Assembly: GCA_958352145.1 (NCBI GenBank)
Contig: CATWNM010000041.1
Coordinates: 1 to 16,596, forward strand
Length of the DNA: 16,596 bases
Reading direction: 5' to 3'
Origin: an uncultured Eubacteriales bacterium
GTDB lineage: Bacteria; Bacillota; Clostridia; Oscillospirales; CAG-272
The notes under the pieces are model-generated. The model had not been told where the DNA came from, did not search any database, and saw only the letters and a program-made list of their open reading frames with translations. Of this stretch, positions 1 through 5,967 are shown piece by piece (the first letter of the stretch is position 1; every line of letters starts with the position of its first letter). Made by a program: the position numbers and the translations under genes.

Positions 1-2
1 TC

Positions 3-1523
3 ATCAGCAGCTTTGGGTATACCTACTATACGGACGGCAATATGCGCACCAAGACGGAGACATTGTTAAACAATACAAGTGTCACGGCCTATGCGTATGA
101 CGGCGCAGGGCGGCTTGTGTCCGAGACTACGGACGGCGATACGATTTCGTATACCTACGACGCCAGAGGCAACCGCGTCAGTATGAATAACGCGGGAACG
201 GTCACCACCTATACCTATGACGCGAACAACCGGCTGCTGACCGAAACGACAGGCAGTGAAACGACCACGTACACCTACAACAAAAACGGGAATATGCTGA
301 CGGCGGGCGACAAACGTTACACGTACGATGTCCTTGGGCAGCAGTATCGTTATACCGACGGCGATGTGAACGCGATGTATGCGTACGGCGGCAATGGACT
401 GCGAATGGGAAAATCGGTCAGGGGTGAGACGATGTACTTTGTATACGATGGGATGAACATCGTATACGAGTACAACTTCAGCGGCACGAAAGCTACGCTT
501 TATTACTACGGCCTGAACCGCACGCATAACTCTGACGGCGAGATTTATGTATACAATGCGCACGGCGATGTGATACAATTGGTGAAGAACAACGCCGTTG
601 TGGTATGCTATACCTATGATGCGTTTGGGAATATCACGGAGCAGATCGGAACAAGCGAAAATCCATTCCTCTACTGCGGCGAATATTTTGACGCGGAGAC
701 GGGAACCTATTACCTCCGCGCAAGGTACTACAATCCCGCAATTGGACGGTTCTGTACAGAGGACACGCATTGGAATGTCTCCAATATGCTTTACGGTGAT
801 TCTCCCGTAAAGATGAATGAACATGAAGATGCGTTAGGGTTAAACAGATACACGCTGATGCCAAATATCGACGCTGTTCAGCAGAGCAGTAATCTTTATG
901 CTTACTGCATGGGAAATCCGGTTGCCTTTTGTGATTCTTCCGGAAATATTGTTATTACGGCCACTACAGCAGCGGCAGCAGCAGGAACAGCAGCATTAAC
1001 TGTGGGGATTGGCTTTTTGATAGGCGTATTCATTGTGGATATGGTAAAAAATGATCCGCCTATCTCGCGTCCTCGCTTTAATACTTCTTCACTGCCTGCT
1101 CCAAGGGTAGATTCGCCTGTTATAGATCTTCCTCGTACAATTGCCAGAGACACGCGGGAGTTTAATAAAGACGTCGTTTTTGAGAAAGAATCCACAACTA
1201 CCGATACTCAATTCAAAGACTATGGCGCGACTTATTATCATGTCACAACAGCGGAAAGCGCTGCTCTGATTATGTCCAGCGGAGTTATGACGGGAAGTAC
1301 GTGGGAAGGGGGATACATCTTTGCATGGAGGAGGATGCCAAATCGATATGCTATTAAGAATGCCGGGCCTCACTTGGGCGTTGTGATTTCTTTTCAAACT
1401 AAGGCATCGTTTGAACCAGATAAAAATATTAACGATGAGAAAATAAATATTTTCTTACCCGTAAGAAGTACGTTTCCCGGTCCCATTTCTGTAAAAAATG
1501 TACAAATGGTCGGCGTCACATAG
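3..1523 (+). CDS. RHS/YD-repeat protein, C-terminal part, with ADP-ribosyltransferase-like toxin tip (5' partial)
   Basis: The reading frame is open from base 3, so the gene starts upstream of the window; the ATG at base 42 is internal. Bases 3 to about 660 encode YD repeats (YTYDANNRL, YTYNKNGN, YTYDAFGN). The RHS core closes with the usual YLRARYYNPAIGRF motif near 712-750. The following linker contains NLYAYCMGNPV, the usual end of the conserved core. A hydrophobic Ala/Gly-rich segment (about 945-1050) then precedes a unique tip. The last ~100 residues begin YYHVTTAESA and include SSGVMTGSTWEGG and GVVISFQTKASF. This pattern resembles ART-HYD1-type ADP-ribosyltransferase toxin tips. RHS proteins generally form a shell around such a toxin and deliver it to competitor cells. 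The RHS call is sure; the tip activity is inferred from motif resemblance only. The next gene is the expected immunity gene. Confidence 0.9.
   Translation: MSSFGYTYYTDGNMRTKTETLLNNTSVTAYAYDGAGRLVSETTDGDTISYTYDARGNRVSMNNAGTVTTYTYDANNRLLTETTGSETTTYTYNKNGNMLTAGDKRYTYDVLGQQYRYTDGDVNAMYAYGGNGLRMGKSVRGETMYFVYDGMNIVYEYNFSGTKATLYYYGLNRTHNSDGEIYVYNAHGDVIQLVKNNAVVVCYTYDAFGNITEQIGTSENPFLYCGEYFDAETGTYYLRARYYNPAIGRFCTEDTHWNVSNMLYGDSPVKMNEHEDALGLNRYTLMPNIDAVQQSSNLYAYCMGNPVAFCDSSGNIVITATTAAAAAGTAALTVGIGFLIGVFIVDMVKNDPPISRPRFNTSSLPAPRVDSPVIDLPRTIARDTREFNKDVVFEKESTTTDTQFKDYGATYYHVTTAESAALIMSSGVMTGSTWEGGYIFAWRRMPNRYAIKNAGPHLGVVISFQTKASFEPDKNINDEKINIFLPVRSTFPGPISVKNVQMVGVT
214..751 (+). repeat. RHS core repeat, copy 1 (in the main RHS gene)
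   Basis: This stretch of the main RHS gene recurs at 3462-3999 in the same orientation, offset by 3248 bases. Bases 214-605 match 3462-3853 without a difference. Scattered substitutions then begin (first at 606/3854), and similarity ends just after the codons for IGRF. Bases 260-348 also match the short copy at 2311-2399. Confidence 0.92.
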
Positions 1524-1547
1524 ACGTAGAAGTTTAGGAGTGAAAAA

Positions 1548-2291
1548 ATGAAAGAAATACAAATTAAAAATTTTAATGGTGTTATAGTTTGCAAGTTTTC
1601 CCACGGGAAGTATTATGTCCACTGCGACTATACAACTTGTACGTTCAAGCAGGGAGCAACGTTACTGCAAGGACCGATTGATGGCGGTTCGTGGGCAATC
1701 AGCTATGTGCTGTCCATGTATCGATCCGATAAAAAAAGTTTTTTGCCTCTGGAAGATATTGAGTTTTTTGCAGACGGCAATAAAACAGATCTAAGACATT
1801 TGCAGTCCGCAGCCTGTTATTTGGATCGGATTTTTCCTTTGTTCCGTTCAAGAAAAAGCGTGAAAGCATTTGTAGAAAAAGAACTGAAGCGCAGGCACGA
1901 CAACCTGACGGCGGAAGATGTCCGGCGGCGGTTCAACATCTCGCCTTTTCGGTTTGAAAGGCCGCTTAAGACTGCCGGCAATGAGCTTTTTCGATCCATG
2001 GCGGCGATGGGGTATGCAGCCGGGAAAAGCATTTTTTGCTTTCCTTGGTTTTCTGTAACTGATATAAACTACTTTGGAAGAAATATTACAGATGTTGCAG
2101 AAGTACTGACCGCCTTAAATAAAATAGTTTTGCTGCCTACGGAATATGTTTTTCCGAGCAAATGCACCGACAGATTCTTCAATAATATTTATCGTATGGC
2201 GTTTAAAAGCGTTTATGATTGGGATTACGCTTTTTCACTTTACAGTAATGATGACGACCTCCATAGAACTGAGAATAAGGATTCTCCGTAA
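1548..2291 (+). CDS. Putative immunity protein resembling a catalytically dead ABC ATPase
   Basis: The gene encodes 247 residues. It starts at ATG 1548 after AGGAG six bases upstream, 24 bases behind the RHS stop, which is where a cognate immunity gene is expected. It has no signal peptide or membrane segment, so it should be cytoplasmic. Its layout follows an ABC ATPase domain: a short beta-rich start, then LLQGPIDGGSWA (residues 39-50) where Walker A should be, KTAGNE (141-146) where the LSGGE signature should be, and KSIFCFPW (160-167) where Walker B should be. The P-loop Lys-Ser/Thr and the Walker B Asp-Glu are absent, so ATP hydrolysis is unlikely. The immunity role is inferred from position; the fold is inferred from motif order. 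Its 3' end abuts the RHS fragment at 2311. Confidence 0.72.
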   Translation: MKEIQIKNFNGVIVCKFSHGKYYVHCDYTTCTFKQGATLLQGPIDGGSWAISYVLSMYRSDKKSFLPLEDIEFFADGNKTDLRHLQSAACYLDRIFPLFRSRKSVKAFVEKELKRRHDNLTAEDVRRRFNISPFRFERPLKTAGNELFRSMAAMGYAAGKSIFCFPWFSVTDINYFGRNITDVAEVLTALNKIVLLPTEYVFPSKCTDRFFNNIYRMAFKSVYDWDYAFSLYSNDDDLHRTENKDSP

Positions 2292-2310
2292 TTTAAGACG
2301 CCTGAGGTAT

Positions 2311-2399
2311 AACGACCACGTACACCTACAACAAAAACGGAAATATGCTGACAGCGGGGGACAAACGTTACACGTACGATGTCCTTGGGCAGCAGTATC
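2311..2399 (+). repeat. RHS core repeat, copy 2 (short fragment)
   Basis: These 89 bases correspond to 260-348 of the main RHS gene with three substitutions. The two edges are abrupt: unrelated sequence on the left follows the immunity gene, and on the right the similarity stops inside the codons for GQQYRY, where the ParB-like tip sequence begins. Confidence 0.9.
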
Positions 2400-2708
2400 A
2401 TTATTACAGGAGTAGTTGTTGATAAAGGTATTAATGCTGCAAAAAATGCTCGTGTTCAAACACCTAATGCCGGAAAGCCTTTTGATCCAAATGGACCGAG
2501 TGTGCAAATCGGAGTCGATCCTAATACGGTAAATATTTAACGGCCAATTTCACCCGAAAAACTTAAGGCTATATATAAAGAAGCACGTGTAAATGGGGGC
2601 ATTAATAGGCCTGTCGAAGTTATGAGAAACGGCAACATTATTGATGGAAATCATCGAACTATTTATGCACGAGAAACGGGCAGTTCAATTGATATTTACG
2701 TAAAATAG
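2311..2708 (+). pseudogene. Displaced RHS fragment with broken ParB-like toxin tip
   Basis: Bases 2312-2421 read an RHS fragment (TTYTYNKNGN ... YDVLGQQY) that runs into a TGA. From 2403 another frame reads a tip: ITGVVVDKGINAAKN, then DPNGPSVQIG, then a TAA at 2538-2540. The same frame continues after that TAA with RPISPEKLKAIYKEA, NRPVEVMRNGNIIDGNHRT and IYVK, ending at TAG 2706-2708. The segment PVEVMRNGNIIDGNHR matches the ParB/sulfiredoxin-fold pattern (P-I/V-x-V ... DGNHR), a fold known among toxin tips. There is no start codon with a ribosome site, one frame change and one internal stop, so it is read as an inactive, displaced tip. The intact gene at 2726 is its likely former immunity partner. 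Confidence 0.75.
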
Positions 2709-2725
2709 TTTGGTTGGAGGAAATT

Positions 2726-3223
2726 ATGATAAGCGATTATGATCTATTAGACTTGTCTGCCATATTTAAATTGATGCGAAGCGATATTTCTAATGAGAAC
2801 AATGCTACTATACTCACTAAAGTTGTTGATATATTATCGAAAGGAGAAACAGATTACATAGACAATCAAATAAGAATGGCTTTGGCCTCAATATCGAGTT
2901 TAGACAAAGAAAAGTGGCAGTTTGTTTATTATAATAATTTTTATGTAACATATAAATTTTTGAAAAATAAAATAATTTATTCTATTTTAATCCAATCCTG
3001 TATAGAGATAAAAGAAGCTCTGGCAAACCATGAATTAGAGAAAGCGTATGATTTACTTGATTGCATTCATTGTTTACCAGAGATTATTGCAGATAATAAA
3101 TTGAAAATACCAAAAAATTATTGGAAAACACATGTTGCAATTTATCGAAAAAAATGGGATAAAATGTTTTTGTTAAATGAAGAAAAACTATATTTAAGAA
3201 ACGAAAAAATAAAAGTTAGGTAA
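2726..3223 (+). CDS. Small helical protein, probable orphan immunity protein
   Basis: The gene encodes 165 residues from ATG 2726, chosen because GGAGG lies five bases upstream (2716-2720); a TTG at 2714 overlaps that site and is less likely. The protein is predicted to be mainly helical and rich in Lys, Ile and Asn. It has no signal peptide, no clear membrane helix and no motif I recognise. Its DNA is much more AT-rich than the RHS core or the housekeeping genes to the right, as is common for exchanged toxin/immunity cassettes. It sits 17 bases behind the broken ParB-like tip, so it is most simply the immunity gene of that cassette, kept after the toxin decayed. This function is inferred from position alone. 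Confidence 0.65.
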   Translation: MISDYDLLDLSAIFKLMRSDISNENNATILTKVVDILSKGETDYIDNQIRMALASISSLDKEKWQFVYYNNFYVTYKFLKNKIIYSILIQSCIEIKEALANHELEKAYDLLDCIHCLPEIIADNKLKIPKNYWKTHVAIYRKKWDKMFLLNEEKLYLRNEKIKVR

Positions 3224-3285
3224 AGAAAATTCAAAGTGTAAAAATTTAGTTTTTTATTTTCCTGAAAAAATAGTACAAAAAAGAA

Positions 3286-3468
3286 ATGGATGGTCCTTGG
3301 TCGGTTGGAGATGCTTTTGGGGTTGCTTTAGCTACCGCGTTAACGATTGGAATCGTTGGATACGGAGTTTATCAGGCGACAAAAGTGTTTTCGCTGTCTA
3401 TACCTAAATCTGAAGAAGCAGAGAACGATATTACAGTCCTACCGTCTCATTCTATTGTTATCCTATGA
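3286..3468 (+). pseudogene. Remnant of another RHS tip (membrane-segment region)
   Basis: A 60-codon frame begins MDGPWSVGDAFGVALA, continues as a hydrophobic helix (TALTIGIVGYGVY) and a short polar tail, and ends where the RHS copy at 3462 begins. The hydrophobic Ala/Gly-rich stretch is like the segment between core and toxin in the main RHS gene (VITATTAAAAAG...). No convincing ribosome site precedes ATG 3286. It is best read as the pre-toxin part of a third tip whose toxin domain was lost when the next RHS fragment joined. The 62 bases before it (3224-3285) are AT-rich and show nothing I can name. Confidence 0.5.
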
Positions 3469-3999
3469 CGCGAACAACCGGCTGCTGACCGAAACGACAG
3501 GCAGTGAAACGACCACGTACACCTACAACAAAAACGGGAATATGCTGACGGCGGGCGACAAACGTTACACGTACGATGTCCTTGGGCAGCAGTATCGTTA
3601 TACCGACGGCGATGTGAACGCGATGTATGCGTACGGCGGCAATGGACTGCGAATGGGAAAATCGGTCAGGGGTGAGACGATGTACTTTGTATACGATGGG
3701 ATGAACATCGTATACGAGTACAACTTCAGCGGCACGAAAGCTACGCTTTATTACTACGGCCTGAACCGCACGCATAACTCTGACGGCGAGATTTATGTAT
3801 ACAATGCGCACGGCGATGTGATACAATTGGTGAAGAACAACGCCGTTGTGGTAAGCTATACTTATGATGCGTTTGGGAATATCACGGAGCAGATCGGGAC
3901 AAGCGAAAACCCATTCCTCTACTGCGGCGAATATTTTGACGCGGAAGCGCAGAACTACTATCTCCGCGCAAGGTATTACAATCCCGCAATTGGACGGTT
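3462..3999 (+). repeat. RHS core repeat, copy 3 (displaced cassette)
   Basis: This is the second long copy of the RHS core, matching 214-751. The left boundary is abrupt, at the codons for YDANNR. The right boundary lies just after the IGRF codons, where the two tips diverge. Confidence 0.92.
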
Positions 4000-4660
4000 T
4001 ATCCAGCAGGACGCTTGGGGATATATGGATGCATCCGACCCGCTGAGCCTCAATCTGTATACCTATTGCAACAATAACCCCGTCATGTATGTGGATCCGA
4101 ACGGGCATTGGCTGCTTCCGGCGTTAGCGATAGGAGGAATACTATTAGCGGCACTGACATCCTGTAGTGATAATAATGCAGGGACTATAAATTCTGAATT
4201 CTATGATCCAAAGTCGCCTATGTATGATGGCGGTTTCTGGACATACGAAGAAGCTCTACTGGCTGGTTATACACGCGCATATTATAAAGCATTTGATGAA
4301 AATAGAAATTCAGAACATGAATATGGCGTATTTATTTACAGCCAGACCGTTCCAATCTCTTTAACCGAAGATGCAGAGCGTTTTTATCCATCGGATGCTT
4401 ATTATATGGAATCTTATGAAACTGATATAGGGCATAGTATCATAGTAGATCCTGAACATCATGTTCCAAAAGATGCAAAAATTAATGCTTTTATTCATAC
4501 ACATAACCAACACAAAGATGAAAATATTTTTTCTGACAATGATAATTTAGAATATAATATGTATGTGATTGACAACCAAGGATATTTATACTTACTAACA
4601 CCGGGTAACAGGTATAAATACGACGTTGGTTTTGAAACTTTCGGAAAGGTGATTCCCTGA
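3464..4660 (+). CDS. 5'-truncated RHS fragment with JAMM/DUF4329-like tip
   Basis: The frame is open from about 3347, but only a TTG without a ribosome site is available there and RHS similarity begins at 3464, so this is a displaced fragment without its own start. It carries YD repeats, the closing YLRARYYNPAIGRF and NLYTYCNNNPVMYVDPNG motifs, a hydrophobic helix (WLLPALAIGGILLAAL), then a unique tip. The tip contains EHEYGVFIY (about 4313) and HTH at 4496-4504, followed nine residues later by SDND (4532-4543). HxH...SxxD with an upstream Glu is the JAMM zinc-peptidase pattern, also seen in DUF4329-type tips. The tip frame is intact, so it could become active if recombined onto the full RHS gene. 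Its TGA overlaps the next ATG. Confidence 0.78.
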   Translation, partial: YDANNRLLTETTGSETTTYTYNKNGNMLTAGDKRYTYDVLGQQYRYTDGDVNAMYAYGGNGLRMGKSVRGETMYFVYDGMNIVYEYNFSGTKATLYYYGLNRTHNSDGEIYVYNAHGDVIQLVKNNAVVVSYTYDAFGNITEQIGTSENPFLYCGEYFDAEAQNYYLRARYYNPAIGRFIQQDAWGYMDASDPLSLNLYTYCNNNPVMYVDPNGHWLLPALAIGGILLAALTSCSDNNAGTINSEFYDPKSPMYDGGFWTYEEALLAGYTRAYYKAFDENRNSEHEYGVFIYSQTVPISLTEDAERFYPSDAYYMESYETDIGHSIIVDPEHHVPKDAKINAFIHTHNQHKDENIFSDNDNLEYNMYVIDNQGYLYLLTPGNRYKYDVGFETFGKVIP

Positions 4661-5901
4661 TGAAGATATTATATCGTTGGCTATTGTTATGTACTCTTTT
4701 ACTATTATTTTGTTCATGTGGTGGAAAAGCAAACTATATATACGAGGATGGCTATATATATAAACTTGAAAATAACAGTGAATACGTATTATACCGTGCA
4801 AATGAGCAAAGATCGAAAATTTTACAAATTCCATCTGTAATTCAATCATGCCCTGTTGTCGGAATTGGTGAATTTGCTTTTTCAGATAACCAGACTATAG
4901 AGAAAATTGTTTTTCCGGACAGCATAACATTTGTTGACCAAGCAGCTTTCATTGCTTGCAGAAATGTAAAAAGCATTTATTTTGGGACAGGTTTACAAAA
5001 AATTGATTGTACTTCTTTTGCAGATTGTTACAGTTTATCTGATTTAACTATTAGCCCTCAAAATCCATACTTTTATATAAAAGATAATTGCCTGATAGAC
5101 CGAAAGCTTTTTGCGCTGATTTTAGGAGGAAAGACTTCTAAAATTCCCGAAGAAGTACTCTCGATTGAAGCAAATGCATTTTCAGAAAGAAACGTGCAAC
5201 ATATTGATTTGCCCACTAACCTTGAAAAAATAGGGGATAATGCTTTTAGTAGCAGTGCTTTAGAGGAAATCATATTGCCGGAACAGCTAAAGGAAATAGG
5301 GAAAGGCACTTTTGCCTATACACCTTTGCAAAAAATTACAATTCCAAATCAGGTGAAACAAATAACCAAGGACTTGTTCTGGGGCTGTACACGTTTGGAG
5401 CAAATAGAAATTGGGACTGACGTAAACGAAATTGATGTCAGCGCTTTTACTGACTGTGTAAACTTAACTTCTATTTCCATTTCTCCCGAAAACTCGACAT
5501 ATTATTCGAATCAAAACTGTATTGTTGAGCGCGATACATTGCGCCTCGTTTTATGTTCCAATACATGTACTATTCCAAGTGAAACTCGTATTATTGGAAC
5601 CCGCGCTATTAGTGCAACGCTTACGTCATCTGTGTGCAAAAACCTTGTTATTCCCAGAGGGGTGCGTGAGTTAGAACATGACGCAATCAGCAGCGCCACA
5701 ATGGAATCTGTCTATATACCAGAAAGTGTTTTAAAGATGAGTGCACATGCGATTGTATTATATCAAGGCACTGTGTATTGTGAGGCTTCTGAACAACCGG
5801 AAGGTTGGGATACTGATTGGTTAAGTACAGGAAAAAGCAATGATGTAAACGTCGTCTGGGGCTATGATTTTACGCAAATCAACGCACCGGAACAGCAATA
5901 A
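4660..5901 (+). CDS. BspA-type leucine-rich-repeat lipoprotein
   Basis: The gene encodes 413 residues. Its start codon overlaps the preceding stop by one base (TGATG at 4658-4662), so translation is probably coupled to the RHS tip. The N-terminus is Lys/Arg, a Leu-rich core and FCSC, giving a lipobox with lipidated Cys20; the protein should sit on the outer face of the membrane. The rest is LRR_5/BspA-type repeats with the recurrent pattern I-G-x-x-A-F ... L-x-x-I-x-x-P: VVGIGEFAFSD, IGDNAFSSSALEEI and IGKGTFAYTPLQKI. Such proteins are common on Clostridia surfaces, often as adhesins. The tight coupling to a toxin tip makes a protective role (trapping toxin outside the membrane) a real alternative, not shown by sequence alone. 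Confidence 0.85.
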   Translation: MKILYRWLLLCTLLLLFCSCGGKANYIYEDGYIYKLENNSEYVLYRANEQRSKILQIPSVIQSCPVVGIGEFAFSDNQTIEKIVFPDSITFVDQAAFIACRNVKSIYFGTGLQKIDCTSFADCYSLSDLTISPQNPYFYIKDNCLIDRKLFALILGGKTSKIPEEVLSIEANAFSERNVQHIDLPTNLEKIGDNAFSSSALEEIILPEQLKEIGKGTFAYTPLQKITIPNQVKQITKDLFWGCTRLEQIEIGTDVNEIDVSAFTDCVNLTSISISPENSTYYSNQNCIVERDTLRLVLCSNTCTIPSETRIIGTRAISATLTSSVCKNLVIPRGVRELEHDAISSATMESVYIPESVLKMSAHAIVLYQGTVYCEASEQPEGWDTDWLSTGKSNDVNVVWGYDFTQINAPEQQ

Positions 5902-5967
5902 ACCGCATTTTTGATCTTATATACGCAACATCGGCACGATTGATTAAAGACTTTTAGGAGAATAAAA

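Noticed and set aside
66..824. Long minus-strand open frame opposite the RHS gene (and its counterpart at 3458-4108)
   Set aside because: It is antisense to clear YD repeats, is rich in Val, Arg and Ile in the pattern expected from the complement of TAY/GAY codons, and has no ribosome site.
2146..2415. Plus-strand 89-codon frame across the immunity gene end and RHS fragment
   Set aside because: It is out of frame with both the immunity gene and the RHS fragment, so it is a chance frame across a junction.
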